A DNA stretch of 64,000 nucleotides from Sphingomonas sp. ERG5 (GCF_000803065.1 NZ_JSXI01000068.1:24293-88292), one strand, 5' to 3'; shown: positions 1 through 10,058, numbered from the stretch's first letter. The notes: a model not told the origin generated them from the letters alone. Numbers and translations: made by a program.

Positions 1-449
1 GATGGCGGCGAGAAGAACGCCTTGATAAAGCCTTCGCGCACTTGCTCGAAATCGGCATAGACCGCGCGGTAGCGCTCGGCGTCCTTCGGCGAATAGGCGG
101 CGATCGATGCGCAGGTCTTGTCGATCGACTTGTAGATGACGATGCCCGGCCCGCCATTCTTGTCGGGATGCCCGGTGATATGATCGGCTGGCTCGATATA
201 GGTGAGCCCCAGCGCCTCGAGCTCAGGACGCATTTCCTGGAAGTCGGGATTGCACTGAATCCAGACGTGCGACGAGCCGTAGAGATCGTGTTTGAAGCCC
301 GGCAGGGTGACTTCGCGCGTGACCGCGCCGCCGCCGACCCATGGATTGCGCTCGACAACGCACACGCTCAACCCCTTGCGTGCGAGTGTCGCCGCGCAAG
401 CCAGGCCGTTCACGCCCCCGCCGGCCACAACGACATCAAACTCAGACAT
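1..449 (-). CDS. NAD(P)/FAD-dependent oxidoreductase, phytoene-desaturase-like (3' end outside window)
   Basis: The minus-strand frame opens at an ATG at 449 and runs off the left edge, so only about 149 N-terminal residues are visible. It begins MSEFDVVVAGGGVNGLACA, a Rossmann dinucleotide-binding fold with the GxGxxG-type loop (GGGVNG at residues 10-15). An acidic/Arg end to the second strand (VVERN) follows, then a G-rich second FAD contact (VGGGAVTRE). This layout is typical of the phytoene dehydrogenase/PYROXD2-like flavoproteins, which oxidise or isomerise hydrophobic substrates. The gene is divergent from the SDR at 641 with about 190 bp between them. Substrate cannot be told from the fragment; the flavoprotein class is secure. 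Confidence 0.75.
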   Translation of the reverse strand, partial: MSEFDVVVAGGGVNGLACAATLARKGLSVCVVERNPWVGGGAVTREVTLPGFKHDLYGSSHVWIQCNPDFQEMRPELEALGLTYIEPADHITGHPDKNGGPGIVIYKSIDKTCASIAAYSPKDAERYRAVYADFEQVREGFIKAFFSPP

Positions 450-640
450 ACCGATGAACCTTGTTTCGCCCTGTTCGGAAGAGACCGTATCGCGACGGTG
501 CCGGCCTGGAAAATTAGCGAAAATGGGGTGACCGATTAGGAAAAGTCATCTGCGGATCGGAGGCGTTCGGGCCTATCCCCGGAGACCATGAAGTATAAAG
601 CCGCAAACGCTTGCATGGTCGCTGCGGCAAGGGAGAGAGC

Positions 641-1363
641 ATGCGATCCATCCTCATCAGCGGTGCCTCGCAGGGGCTCGGCGCGGCATTGGCAGGCGCA
701 TTTACACGACGCGGCGACCGCGTCTTCAGCGGGGTCGATACGCGGCGCGAGGGGATGCCCGACGACGTGCCCCTCAACGTGCGCTGGCCCGACAGCGTGG
801 AGAAGGCGGTCGACGAGGTCGCCCGAACCGCCGGGGGCATCGATATTCTCATCAACAATGCCAGCATGCATTTGCACGGTTCGCTCGCGACCTTGGACCA
901 GGATGCGTTCAAGGAAACGCTCGACGTCAACCTGCTCGGCGCCTGGCGGCTGACCAAAGCGGCGTTGCCGCATCTGCGTGCCGGCAGCACGATTGCCATG
1001 ATTTCCTCGCTATCGGCGCTGGTCGGGCTGCCGGAGGACGGCGCATACGCCGCCAGCAAGTTCGCGCTCGAAGGCATGAGCCAAAGCCTTGCCGCGGAAC
1101 TCGCGCCGCTCGGCCTCCGCGTACTCGTGTTCGAAGCCGGCCGGATCGACCAGGAGTTTCCCGGCGCGAGCGGGGGTGAGGCGCCCGAGACGATCGCCGA
1201 GGATATCGCAGCGTTGATCGACCGTCGCGACACGCCGTTTCGCAACCCGATCGGGAGCACAGCCCGCGACGTCACCGCAGCGTTGGGTGCCGACGATGGC
1301 TCGCGCGCGGCCATTATCGCGCAGGGTGTGGCGCGACGCGGGACAGTCGGGCACCAAGACTAA
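641..1363 (+). CDS. short-chain dehydrogenase/reductase (SDR)
   Basis: Classical-length SDR of 240 residues. The cofactor loop is SGASQGLG at residues 7-14, the structural NNAS motif follows strand 4, the catalytic Ser lies in MISSLSAL, and the YAASK motif supplies the Tyr and Lys. I chose the ATG at 641 over the upstream in-frame ATG at 611 because a purine-rich GGGAGAG ribosome site sits just before it and the product then starts directly with the first Rossmann strand. It probably oxidises or reduces a hydroxyl/keto group using NAD(P); the substrate is unknown. The next gene on the same strand begins 40 bp downstream, so the two may be co-transcribed. Confidence 0.8.
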   Translation: MRSILISGASQGLGAALAGAFTRRGDRVFSGVDTRREGMPDDVPLNVRWPDSVEKAVDEVARTAGGIDILINNASMHLHGSLATLDQDAFKETLDVNLLGAWRLTKAALPHLRAGSTIAMISSLSALVGLPEDGAYAASKFALEGMSQSLAAELAPLGLRVLVFEAGRIDQEFPGASGGEAPETIAEDIAALIDRRDTPFRNPIGSTARDVTAALGADDGSRAAIIAQGVARRGTVGHQD

Positions 1364-1403
1364 CGGGGTGGCCGGCAACGACCGGCCAATACGGGGGATC
1401 AAG

Positions 1404-2531
1404 ATGGCTATCGCACCTGACAACTACCCTGCACTTCTCGCCATATTGCTGGGCCTTGCCTGGCTGGGCTTCTGGAGCGAGCGGCATCCGATCGCGTGCC
1501 GGATTCCAGGTGTCGTCTGGATCCTCGGCGGCGGAACGTTACTTTCCAACTTCGGGCTCATCCCGCACGCCTCGCCGCTTTACGGGGCGATTGGCGGCTA
1601 TGTCATGCCGATCGCCATCCCCTTGCTGCTCTACAAGGCGACCTTCGCCAAGATCCTGGGCGAAAGCGGACGCGTGCTGCCGCTCTTCTTCATCGGGGCG
1701 ATCGGCGTCTGCCTCGGTGCGCTGATCGCCGCGCAGCTTCCAGGCTTGGGGGGCCATGGTCCGCAGGTAGCGGCCACTTATGCCGCCGCCTGGATCGGCG
1801 GCATGACCGACATGGTGGCGATGGCCGAGATCACCGGCCTGCCCAAGGACGAATTCGCCGTCGCGGTGAGCGCGAGCGCGCCGGTGAGCATCATCGGACT
1901 GATGATCCTCGTATCACTGCCCAATATCCCATTCGTCCGCCGGCTGATCCCTTCGCCCATCGCGGACGGTCAATCGGGAGGGCACGAGTCCCGCGACGAG
2001 CCAGCTGCAGCCGAACTCAACATCGCGCATATGGCCGGTGGCCTGGCGCTGAGCGCAGCGATCTGCTGGGCAGCGCTGGCCCTCACCCGGATCACCGGGC
2101 ACGAGAATTACAGCCTGTTCGTCGTCACGCTGATCACCGTTGTCCTCGCCAACATCGTCCCCGGCCCCATGCGCGCGCTCAAGGGCGACTTCGAGCTGGG
2201 CATGTTCATCATGTATCTGTTCTTCGCGATGATCGGCGCGAGTACCGACATGACGGCGTTCCTCACCGCGGCACCGATCTACTTCGTGCTCGGCCTGGTC
2301 GTGATCCTCGTCCACATCCTCGTGGTGCTGGTTGCCGCGCGGTTACTGCGTGCCGATCTTGCCGAGGCAATCATCGGATCGGGCGCCAACATCGTGGGCG
2401 CGGCCGCAGCGGCGGGCATCGCCACGTCGAAGGGCTGGAAATCGCTGGTGACGCCTGCGATCGCGACCGGCATGCTGGGTAAGGCGATCGCTAATTTCTT
2501 CGGGGTCGCGGTGTTCCACCTCCTGTCGTGA
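1404..2531 (+). CDS. DUF819-type multi-pass membrane protein
   Basis: A 375-residue, very hydrophobic protein with roughly ten membrane spans and glycine/alanine-rich helices. It contains the repeated-half features AAWIGGMTDMVAMAE and GSGANIVGAAAAAGIATSKG, which look like the paired conserved loops of the DUF819 (Bacillus YjcL-like) family. The ATG at 1404 is preceded by GGGGGATC at good spacing; the longer frame back to 1287 overlaps the SDR and carries a hydrophilic leader with no membrane character. Function in this family is not established; transport of a small anion or metabolite is a guess from topology. It sits 40 bp behind an SDR gene on the same strand. Confidence 0.65.
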   Translation: MAIAPDNYPALLAILLGLAWLGFWSERHPIACRIPGVVWILGGGTLLSNFGLIPHASPLYGAIGGYVMPIAIPLLLYKATFAKILGESGRVLPLFFIGAIGVCLGALIAAQLPGLGGHGPQVAATYAAAWIGGMTDMVAMAEITGLPKDEFAVAVSASAPVSIIGLMILVSLPNIPFVRRLIPSPIADGQSGGHESRDEPAAAELNIAHMAGGLALSAAICWAALALTRITGHENYSLFVVTLITVVLANIVPGPMRALKGDFELGMFIMYLFFAMIGASTDMTAFLTAAPIYFVLGLVVILVHILVVLVAARLLRADLAEAIIGSGANIVGAAAAAGIATSKGWKSLVTPAIATGMLGKAIANFFGVAVFHLLS

Positions 2532-2766
2532 CCGACATCGCCATGCGGATCGCGCGCCCATGCGCGTTGCTCGGCATGCCGCCCGTCAACGCGAGGCTGG
2601 CACGGCGACGCCCATGTCAATTCTGGGCGTCAAATCAGTCCGGCCATCGCGACTTCTGGTCGGCCTGTCCGGATGGACGCAGCAGCCCAGTTTAAAGACA
2701 TGAAACGGGACGCCCTCGCCCGCAGAGCGCTCTACCTGCCCTAACTCCCCAAGGTGGAGCTATGGA

Positions 2767-3519
2767 ATGAAACTGATCGACGGCAAGGTGGCCATCATCA
2801 CAGGTGCGAGTTCGGGGATCGGGAAAGCGGCCGCAACATTGTTTGCCGCAAACGGTGCGGCTGTCGTGCTGGTTGCCCGCCGGCAAGATGCTCTGGACGA
2901 GTTGGTTCGCGACATCGAGGAACGCGGCGGCCGAGCACTCGCCGTTGCCGGAGATGTGACACAAGAACGCACCCACCAAGAGGCCGTAGCGGCCGCGCAA
3001 TCGACGTTCGGCGCCTTGGACATCACCTTCAATAATGCGGGCTTGGTGGGAGCCATGAAACCGCTGGCCGAGATGGAGCCCAGGCAATGGTCGGAGGTGC
3101 TGGCGGTAAATCTGACCGCAGCATTTCTTGGAGCCCGCGTACAGATTCCCGCCATGCTTGAGCAGGGATCGGGAGTACTGGTATTTACCGGTAGCTTCGT
3201 TGGGAACAGCGTAGGCCTGCCGGGCATGAGCGCCTATGCGGCAGCCAAGGCGGGCCTTATGGGGTTGGTGCGCGGCATAGCGGCGGACTATGGTGCAGCG
3301 GGTATCCGCGCAAACGCTCTCCTCCCTGGCGGCACCGCAACCGATATGGCGGGCGATGCCGCCCAGCGCGAATGGGCTGCTGGCCTGCACGCGATGAAGC
3401 GGATCGCTGAACCTGAAGAAATAGCCAAGGCGGCGTTGTTCCTCGCCAGCGATATGGCGAGCTTCATCACGGGCTCTGCCTTGTGGGCCGATGGCGGTAA
3501 CGCAGCGGTAAAACTCTGA
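2767..3519 (+). CDS. SDR family oxidoreductase (classical, glucose 1-dehydrogenase-like)
   Basis: A 250-residue SDR with TGASSGIG at residues 12-19, the NNAG motif near residue 92, a catalytic Ser in the VFTGSFVGN strand, YAAAK for Tyr/Lys, and a C-terminal GSALWADGGNA tail typical of classical tetrameric SDRs. Start ATG 2767 follows GGTGGAG. About 235 bp separate it from the DUF819 gene, so it probably has its own promoter. It is followed by a gene-free stretch of 321 bp and then by the convergent TonB receptor. The substrate cannot be inferred; NAD(P)-dependent alcohol/ketone chemistry is the safe statement. Confidence 0.8.
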   Translation: MKLIDGKVAIITGASSGIGKAAATLFAANGAAVVLVARRQDALDELVRDIEERGGRALAVAGDVTQERTHQEAVAAAQSTFGALDITFNNAGLVGAMKPLAEMEPRQWSEVLAVNLTAAFLGARVQIPAMLEQGSGVLVFTGSFVGNSVGLPGMSAYAAAKAGLMGLVRGIAADYGAAGIRANALLPGGTATDMAGDAAQREWAAGLHAMKRIAEPEEIAKAALFLASDMASFITGSALWADGGNAAVKL

Positions 3520-3840
3520 CGATTCTCGGTGCCCGCCCCCTTTTCGGGCGAGCGCCTGGAAGCCGACGGACTGAACACCATCAATAGTGGCCGATCACCA
3601 CGGATTTGGACAAGTGAGCGCTTTTAGGAACATCTCGCCGAGTCTCCAACGGCCGAGAGTCACGTATCCGCCTGGCTATTGAGAAGAGCAGACTTTCCGT
3701 TAGCCGACCGTCCCCCACGCCAGTGACCAAGAGCCGCCCAACGTTGCCGACACAATCCGTCACGACGAAAAAGAGGCCCGCCCCAGGAAGGGGGCGGGCC
3801 TCAGGGGAGGAGCGCGCCTAAGGATTGCGGACTCCAGGGA
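3520..3840. other. gene-free stretch between convergent genes
   Basis: No credible reading frame. Its only clear content is the intrinsic terminator of the TonB receptor gene near its right end; a weak GCCCG/CGGGC hairpin at about 3531-3547 behind the SDR stop lacks a T-run. Confidence 0.6.
3768..3802 (-). terminator. Rho-independent terminator of the TonB-receptor gene
   Basis: A perfect 12-bp stem, GAGGCCCGCCCC at 3773-3784 paired with GGGGCGGGCCTC at 3791-3802, with a 6-nt loop. On the minus strand it is followed at once by TTTTT (3772-3768). It lies about 40 bp beyond the receptor stop codon, the classic arrangement. Confidence 0.9.
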
Positions 3841-6483
3841 TTAGAATTCGGACGTCCAGTGAATCGCCCAAGTCCGCGGATTGTAGGTGAGCTGCGGACC
3901 GACGAAACTGAACCCTTCGACCGCAGTGTAATATTTGCGGTTGAGCAGGTTGTTGACCGTGAAGATCAGACGGTTCTTGCCCCAGGTTTGCGACAGGCGC
4001 AGGTTGAACAGGCTGATTGGCGCGACGCTTCCCGGAAAGCTTTGCGTCGCCTGTTCGACCACACCCAACGAGGTCCCACTGCGATAGCTCCAGTTGAGTC
4101 CGATTGAGCCTTCGCCGCCAAGCAGACGGAACGTCTCGTCGATATTGGCGGATGCCGTCCAGGGCGGTGCGTTGCCGATCCGGATACCGGCAAGGTTGGT
4201 CTGGGTACCGTTGATGAGGCCGGATCCGCGCACATATTTTGCGTCGAGATAGCCGACCGACCCTCCGATCGTCAGCCCGCCGACCGGCCGGGCGCTGGCG
4301 GAAAGTTCGAACCCGCGAGACCGCGCCTTTGGCAGATTGGTGACTGAATCGACCTGGAACTGCTGCTTGCAGGTCGACAGATCGAGCGAGGCGGTTACCG
4401 GGACAAGCTCACCCGAAGGCAATTGGCATAGCCCCTGCCGTACGAGGAATTGATAATCCTTCCACTCCATGTCGAAGACGGCCGCCTGGACGAGCAAGCG
4501 ACGGTCCAACATATAGGCATTGCCGCCGACCTCGAAGTTCCACAGTTTTTCAGTGCCGAAGGTGGACGAGCCGCCAATGCCGCTGTCCGGATTCGCCTGA
4601 CCACCCGCTGGCTTGTAGCCCTTCGAGACGCTGGCATAGAGCGACGTATCGCTATTGGGCTTCCAGTTGAGTGCGACGCGCGGCGAGAAATCGCGGCCAC
4701 TTCCCTCGGCATAACGGCCGGTCAGCTGTTCGTATCGCCCACCGGTCACGACATAGGCGCCGCGGCCCGCATCCCAATATTGCGGCAGGCCGCCGCGATT
4801 GGCGAGGAGTTGCTGTGCCGGCGTAAGCACGCACGGCCCATTGCCTGCCGCCACCTGCGAAGTATCGAGCGGATCGCCAGGCAGCCGGCGTGCGCACGCC
4901 GCATACACGTCGCTCCAGCGATTCACGCCTTTGTCATAGGAGTAGCGGCCGCCAAGGATCAGCGAGACCTGCGAGGTGACATGCCATTCGACGTTGGCAA
5001 AGGCGGCCCATCCGTTGACGGTGTTCTGGATCCGGTTCTCGTTGGCCTTGTCACCGGGTGCCCATGGCCCGAGAACCTGCTCGATGAGGATTTGGTTGAT
5101 CGCGTCAAAATGCTCGCGATAGACAATCCCACCGATCGTCCAGTCGATCGGGCTGTCCTTGCCGATCGAGGACAGGCGCCCCTCGAAACTCCAGGAATTG
5201 GTCTTGAACTTACCGAGCCGGTTGATCGCGTTGATTCCCGACCGGTCGAGATCGAGAAACTGGTCCTGGCTCGACTGCGAATAGCCAGCGATCGCGGTGA
5301 GCGCGATCGCGTCGCTGAGTTCGCGATAGACCTTACCGATGACCAGCGTGGTGCGGTTATCGGTATGATCCGGCGTGTCCTGGTAGACATAGCGTTCGTT
5401 GTTGGGGAAAGCCGACACCGGCTTCCCACCAAGCTGCGGCTGCGTTCCGCCCGGGCCGGATGCGACCCAGTCGGTGAACACGCCATTAGGATTGTAGCAG
5501 CCGATGCCGCCGAGCAATTGCGGCGTCGCCAGATTGTACGGCAAGCCGAACGCGCCTTGGTTGATGCAGCTCGAAAGCTTGGGCTGGATGCCCGAATTGT
5601 CGAGCGTGTAATTGGCCTCGAGATCGATCGTCGTGCGCGCATCGGGGCGCCAGCGCAGCTGGCCGCGCGCATTGAGATATTGCGCGTCCGAGCCGCCGCC
5701 GGCCGGACCCAAATTGCGGATCGGTCCCTGAGTCGTCGATCCATTGATCGAGACGCGCGCAGCCAACCCGTTGGCGATCTTTCCGTTGACGACGCCGCCG
5801 AGCTCATAGGTATCGAACCGTCCGATCCCGGCATCCACTCGACCGTAGAATTCTTCGCTCGGCTTCTTGGTGCGGATGTTGATCGCGCCGCCTTCGGAAT
5901 TGCGCCCGAAGAACACGCCCTGCGGACCGCGCAGGATCTCCACCGCCTCGACGTCATAGATATCGGGGTTGGCCTGGCCGGACGCGAGCGTGCCGGCGGC
6001 GAACTCGTCGACATAAGTCGTGAACGCGCTTTGGGTCAGGACCTTTTCGCTGCTCTTCAGGTCCGATATCCCGCGAATGGCGATAACCACTTCGCGCGCG
6101 CCGTTGCGCCCGCCCTGCTGAAACGAGACGTTCGGTGTCTGGAGCAGATAGTCCTTGGCATCATTATATTGCGCGGCCTCGATCGCCTTGGAATCGAACA
6201 CCGTCGCGCTGACAGGGACATCGAGAATGGTCTGGGGGCGACGCTGCGCAGTGATCACGATGTCGCTGCCAAGATTGTCCTGGTCCGGCGCCGTCAAAGC
6301 CTGTGGCTTGTCCTGTGTCTGCGGCGCGGTCTGCGCTTGTGGGTTGGGCTGGTCGGATGCGCCCGGCTGCTGTTGAGCAAGGGCCGGCGAGGCAATACCG
6401 ATCGCCAATGCCCATAAAGCAGCCGTCGCGCCTGCTTTACCTAGGCGCGCGCCATCACGTCCCTCGAATGACTTACTTTCCAT
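3841..6483 (-). CDS. TonB-dependent outer-membrane receptor
   Basis: An 880-residue protein with an N-terminal signal peptide ending about ASPALAQQ, a Q/P-rich linker, then a TonB-box-like IVITAQRR and plug domain (residues about 75-200: VPVSATVFDSKAIE, AIRGISD, VEILRGPQGVFFGRN, GGAINIRTKKP). A long beta-barrel region follows and ends in the aromatic terminus HWTSEF. Such receptors take up siderophores, vitamins or, often in sphingomonads, aromatic compounds and plant-derived oligomers, using TonB energy. It is transcribed away from the protease-iac run starting at 6846, sharing a 362-bp divergent region, which suggests it imports the substrate that run processes. The ligand itself is inferred, not shown. 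Confidence 0.93.
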   Translation of the reverse strand: MESKSFEGRDGARLGKAGATAALWALAIGIASPALAQQQPGASDQPNPQAQTAPQTQDKPQALTAPDQDNLGSDIVITAQRRPQTILDVPVSATVFDSKAIEAAQYNDAKDYLLQTPNVSFQQGGRNGAREVVIAIRGISDLKSSEKVLTQSAFTTYVDEFAAGTLASGQANPDIYDVEAVEILRGPQGVFFGRNSEGGAINIRTKKPSEEFYGRVDAGIGRFDTYELGGVVNGKIANGLAARVSINGSTTQGPIRNLGPAGGGSDAQYLNARGQLRWRPDARTTIDLEANYTLDNSGIQPKLSSCINQGAFGLPYNLATPQLLGGIGCYNPNGVFTDWVASGPGGTQPQLGGKPVSAFPNNERYVYQDTPDHTDNRTTLVIGKVYRELSDAIALTAIAGYSQSSQDQFLDLDRSGINAINRLGKFKTNSWSFEGRLSSIGKDSPIDWTIGGIVYREHFDAINQILIEQVLGPWAPGDKANENRIQNTVNGWAAFANVEWHVTSQVSLILGGRYSYDKGVNRWSDVYAACARRLPGDPLDTSQVAAGNGPCVLTPAQQLLANRGGLPQYWDAGRGAYVVTGGRYEQLTGRYAEGSGRDFSPRVALNWKPNSDTSLYASVSKGYKPAGGQANPDSGIGGSSTFGTEKLWNFEVGGNAYMLDRRLLVQAAVFDMEWKDYQFLVRQGLCQLPSGELVPVTASLDLSTCKQQFQVDSVTNLPKARSRGFELSASARPVGGLTIGGSVGYLDAKYVRGSGLINGTQTNLAGIRIGNAPPWTASANIDETFRLLGGEGSIGLNWSYRSGTSLGVVEQATQSFPGSVAPISLFNLRLSQTWGKNRLIFTVNNLLNRKYYTAVEGFSFVGPQLTYNPRTWAIHWTSEF

Positions 6484-6845
6484 GACACCCCTCCCTGGGC
6501 TGATATTGTCTCAGTCCTCACCCCCTTTCCGTCTCGGCATCGCCCCGTACTCAGCGCAACTGGCGCGAGCAGGATGGATATTTCCGAACTGGGCTCCGGG
6601 TTAAGGAGGCCCGGAAACTCAAGCACCGCCCCGTCACCCACAATCGAGTAAAATTCATTCAGAGGATTATCTGACCTAATGACCACTCCCGTGCGGCAAG
6701 TTCTGCCCCGGCGGGCCTATTAGCTAGGCTTATCTTTTGACTTAGCAGCATTTGATTGTCGGCCCCGACCTCGCTTCTAGGTTCTGTCGCTCCACCCGGT
6801 TCGATCCGAAGACCGAGGGGTTCATGAACATGAGGGGAGCGGGTC
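6484..6845. promoter_or_regulatory. divergent promoter region between TonB receptor and protease-iac run
   Basis: A 362-bp stretch with no convincing frame, more AT-rich around 6650-6760, that must hold the promoters for both directions. No sure -35/-10 pair or palindromic operator could be picked out by eye, and no regulator gene sits next to it. Confidence 0.5.
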
Positions 6846-9800
6846 ATGCGCGTCAAAACGCTTTGGGCAGCAGCAACGAGTATCGTCGCGCTTGTAGCGA
6901 GCACTGCGGCCTATGCCGACGAAGCGCGACTGATGCGCTATCCCGATATTGCCGGTGACCGGATCACGTTCGTTTATGGCGACAAGCTCTGGGTCGCCGA
7001 TGCAACGGGTGCCAACGCGCGTGAGGTGCCGAGCACCGGCACGCAGCTCAGCCGCCCGCACTTCTCGCCGGATGGCAAGCGCATCGCCTTCTCGGCAAAC
7101 ATCGACGGCAATGTCGACGTCTATGTCGTCAGCATTGGGGAGACGGCAGCACCGCGTCGACTGACCCATCACCCCGCCACCGACCTGGTCGTGGATTGGG
7201 ATCCGAGCGGCAGGAATGTGCTGTTTGCCTCAACCATGACGAGCCCCCGCGCGACGTACGACCAGTTGCAACTCGTTCCCGCAGACGGCGGTCTTCCCGT
7301 CCGCGTGCCGCTACCTTATGGCGAAACCGCAACCTACACCGAAGACGGCGGCAAGCTGCTCTTCACCTACAAGCGCGATTTTCAGGAGGAGGCCTGGAAG
7401 CGCTATTATGGTGGGCGGGCGCCCGATATCTGGTCGTTCGACCTCAAGACTGGCCAAACGACGCAGCTGACCAACAGCCAAGCGTCGGATTCAATGCCGA
7501 TGCGGGTCAATGGCCGGACTTATTTTCTGTCCGAGCGCGATGATGCCGGACGATCAAATATCTGGGCGCTTGACGCGCGGGCGGGCGCCCCGGTCGAGCT
7601 GACCCATTTTGTCGACACCGACGTGCGTCGCCCGGCGACCGACGGCAAGCGTATCATTTACGAAGTCGACGGCCGCCTCGAAATTCTCGATCCCGCATCC
7701 GGCAAGACATTGCCTGTCCACATCACGATCGACCGCGCGAAGGTCGCGCCGCCGGCGAAGCCGATCCCGGTCGGGGATCGCATGGTCAACGCCGCGCTGA
7801 GCAACGACGGCGGCGTCGTGCTCGAAGCGCGCGGCGATGTCTTCGCCTATGACGCCGCAGGCACCGCGGTGGTTGATCTGACCCCCGACACCTCGGGCAG
7901 CGCGGAGCGGTTTCCGCGGCCAAACGCCAACGGCGATATCGCCTTTCTGAGCGACCGGGGCGGCGAATATGCGCTGTATGTGCGCGCAAAAAAGGACGGC
8001 AGCGTCCGCAAGATCGCCGACTTCGGCCCGGGGCTGCGCTACAGCCCTTTCTGGTCGCCCGACGGCCGCCTCATCGCGCTCTACGATTATGAGGAAGTCC
8101 TGTGGCTGGTCGACGTCTCGACCGGCGAAAAGACCCGCATCGACCAGGGGAAATGGTGGTATCATACCGAGCTTCTCGACCAACGCGTCGCCTGGTCGCC
8201 CGATGGTCGCTGGATCGCCTATTCGCGCGGGCTCGAAAACCGCAACAACGCCATCTTCCTCTACGATGTTCGCGCGCACCAGCGACATCAGGTGACGTCG
8301 GGCGCGTTCAACGACTTCGGCCCGGTGTTCGATAGCAGCGGCAATTACCTGCTCGCGCTCTCCAGCCGCAAATTCGATCCGACCTTCGGCGACGGCAATA
8401 TCGACAATACCTGGACCTATGCGCCGAATACCGTCGTCAGCGTTCTGCCCTTGATGACCACAGGACGCGCGCCGGGCCGGCCCGACTGGTCGATGCCGGC
8501 GACCCGCCAGGCCGTCGACATCGATTTCGACGGTCTTGAGAGCCGCCTTGCGCTTCTCGAGGCGCGTCCCGGCGATCTCAACAGGCTACAGGCAGTCCCC
8601 GGCGGGTTCGTAGTGCTGCGCCAGGGGTCGGGCCCTGACGCCAAGAACGTGCTGGAACGCTATCGTCTCGGCAAATCCGACGGCAAGCCGCTCCAGACCG
8701 AGACCGGTCTCGCGCTCGCCGATGGTGACGGCGTACGCCTGCTGACCAGGGTCGACACCAAATTGAGCGTGATCGACCTGAGCGACGATACGCCGCGCAA
8801 GCTGGACGATAACAAGCTCGTCGCCACCGTCGACCGGCGGGCCGAATATCAGCAGATGTTCAACGACGCGTGGCGCTACGGCCGCGACTTCTATTACGAT
8901 CCAGGGATGAATGGCGCCGACTGGGTCGCCGCGCGCAAGAAGCTCGGCGCACTGGTGCCTTATGCGGTGATCGACGACGACGAGACGTTCATCGTGCGCG
9001 AACTGATGGGCGAGCTCAACGGCGGCCATGTCTATGCATCGGCAACCGCCCCCCGACCCCGCAGCGATGCGCAGACCGTCGGCATGCTGGGGGTCGATTT
9101 CGAAGCGGCAGGCGGGCGGTACCGGATCGCCAAGATCTATCGAACCGGATCGCGCGCCTATGACGTGCGCTCGCCGCTCGACGATCCCTCGCTCGGGGTT
9201 CATGAGGGTGACGTCCTGCTGTCGGTCAACGGCAAGCAACTCGACACCGGTACCGACCCCTGGGCGGCGTTCATCGGGCTGGCCGGCAAAGACGTGAAGC
9301 TCGAGTTCGCGGCTGGATCGGCCGACGGACAGAAACGCGAGATCACCGTGAAGACCCTGACCAGCGAGCGCAAGCTGCGCGAGCTCGCCTGGGTGGAAGA
9401 AAACCGCAAGAAAGTGGACGCGGCGAGCGGGGGTCGCGTGGGCTATATCTACGTCCCGAATACCGGCGCCGAAGGCCAGAACGAACTGATGATCCAGTAT
9501 CGGTCGCAGTTCGCCAAGGATGCGCTGATCGTCGATGAACGGTTCAATACCGGCGGCGCGTTGGGCGACCGGATGATCGAGCTGCTCAACCGCCCGCCCC
9601 TCGTCATGTTCCGCGCCCGCAACAGCAGCGACTATCCGCTCCCCGAGCTCGCGCATCGCGGACCCAAAGCGATGCTGTCGAACGGCTGGAGCTATTCGGG
9701 CGGCGATGGTTTCCCGTTGCTGTTCAAGACAGCGAAGCTCGGGCCGCTCATCGGAACGCGGACATGGGGCGGATTGATTGGTCCAGCACTGTCGCTGCCG

Positions 9801-10058
9801 CTGATCAATGGCGGCTTTATCTCGGCCGCCCCGCAGCGGGTCTATCGCATCGACGGCCAATGGGCCGAGGGCAATGAGGGCGTCCACCCGACGGTCGAGG
9901 TCGACAACAACCCCGGCGAGCTCGCCCGCGGTGTCGATACTCAGCTCGATACCGCAATCCGGATGATGGTGGGTGCGATCAAGCCGCTCCGCCCGATCAC
10001 GCCGCCACCTTTCCAGAAACCCGGGGACTGGAACCCGGCCAAGCGGGAGAAGAAGTGA
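6846..10058 (+). CDS. exported tricorn-like S41 peptidase (PD40 propeller + PDZ + S41)
   Basis: A 1070-residue protein. The signal peptide ends about AYADE. Residues about 30-660 hold WD40/PD40-type propeller blades with repeated FSPDGKRIAFS and WSPDGRWIAYS strands. Then come a helical S41 cap (about 670-740, with ELNGGHVYA carrying the likely catalytic His), a PDZ domain (about 760-850) and the S41 core. In the core, SNGWSYSGGDGFP supplies the nucleophile Ser in the SGGD motif, followed by GTRTWGG. These peptidases trim peptides in the periplasm. Its stop overlaps the amidohydrolase start, so it leads the same transcript as the iac genes. Why a peptidase leads that transcript is unclear; release of an amino-acid or peptide conjugate is one possibility. 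Confidence 0.9.
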   Translation: MRVKTLWAAATSIVALVASTAAYADEARLMRYPDIAGDRITFVYGDKLWVADATGANAREVPSTGTQLSRPHFSPDGKRIAFSANIDGNVDVYVVSIGETAAPRRLTHHPATDLVVDWDPSGRNVLFASTMTSPRATYDQLQLVPADGGLPVRVPLPYGETATYTEDGGKLLFTYKRDFQEEAWKRYYGGRAPDIWSFDLKTGQTTQLTNSQASDSMPMRVNGRTYFLSERDDAGRSNIWALDARAGAPVELTHFVDTDVRRPATDGKRIIYEVDGRLEILDPASGKTLPVHITIDRAKVAPPAKPIPVGDRMVNAALSNDGGVVLEARGDVFAYDAAGTAVVDLTPDTSGSAERFPRPNANGDIAFLSDRGGEYALYVRAKKDGSVRKIADFGPGLRYSPFWSPDGRLIALYDYEEVLWLVDVSTGEKTRIDQGKWWYHTELLDQRVAWSPDGRWIAYSRGLENRNNAIFLYDVRAHQRHQVTSGAFNDFGPVFDSSGNYLLALSSRKFDPTFGDGNIDNTWTYAPNTVVSVLPLMTTGRAPGRPDWSMPATRQAVDIDFDGLESRLALLEARPGDLNRLQAVPGGFVVLRQGSGPDAKNVLERYRLGKSDGKPLQTETGLALADGDGVRLLTRVDTKLSVIDLSDDTPRKLDDNKLVATVDRRAEYQQMFNDAWRYGRDFYYDPGMNGADWVAARKKLGALVPYAVIDDDETFIVRELMGELNGGHVYASATAPRPRSDAQTVGMLGVDFEAAGGRYRIAKIYRTGSRAYDVRSPLDDPSLGVHEGDVLLSVNGKQLDTGTDPWAAFIGLAGKDVKLEFAAGSADGQKREITVKTLTSERKLRELAWVEENRKKVDAASGGRVGYIYVPNTGAEGQNELMIQYRSQFAKDALIVDERFNTGGALGDRMIELLNRPPLVMFRARNSSDYPLPELAHRGPKAMLSNGWSYSGGDGFPLLFKTAKLGPLIGTRTWGGLIGPALSLPLINGGFISAAPQRVYRIDGQWAEGNEGVHPTVEVDNNPGELARGVDTQLDTAIRMMVGAIKPLRPITPPPFQKPGDWNPAKREKK

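Noticed and set aside
3531..3547. GCCCG/CGGGC hairpin after the SDR as a terminator
   Set aside because: Stem of five pairs and no T-run on the plus strand.
4450..6417. 655-residue open frame on the plus strand
   Set aside because: It lies wholly opposite the TonB receptor gene; its composition is that of an antisense shadow of GC-rich coding DNA and it has no ribosome site or motif.
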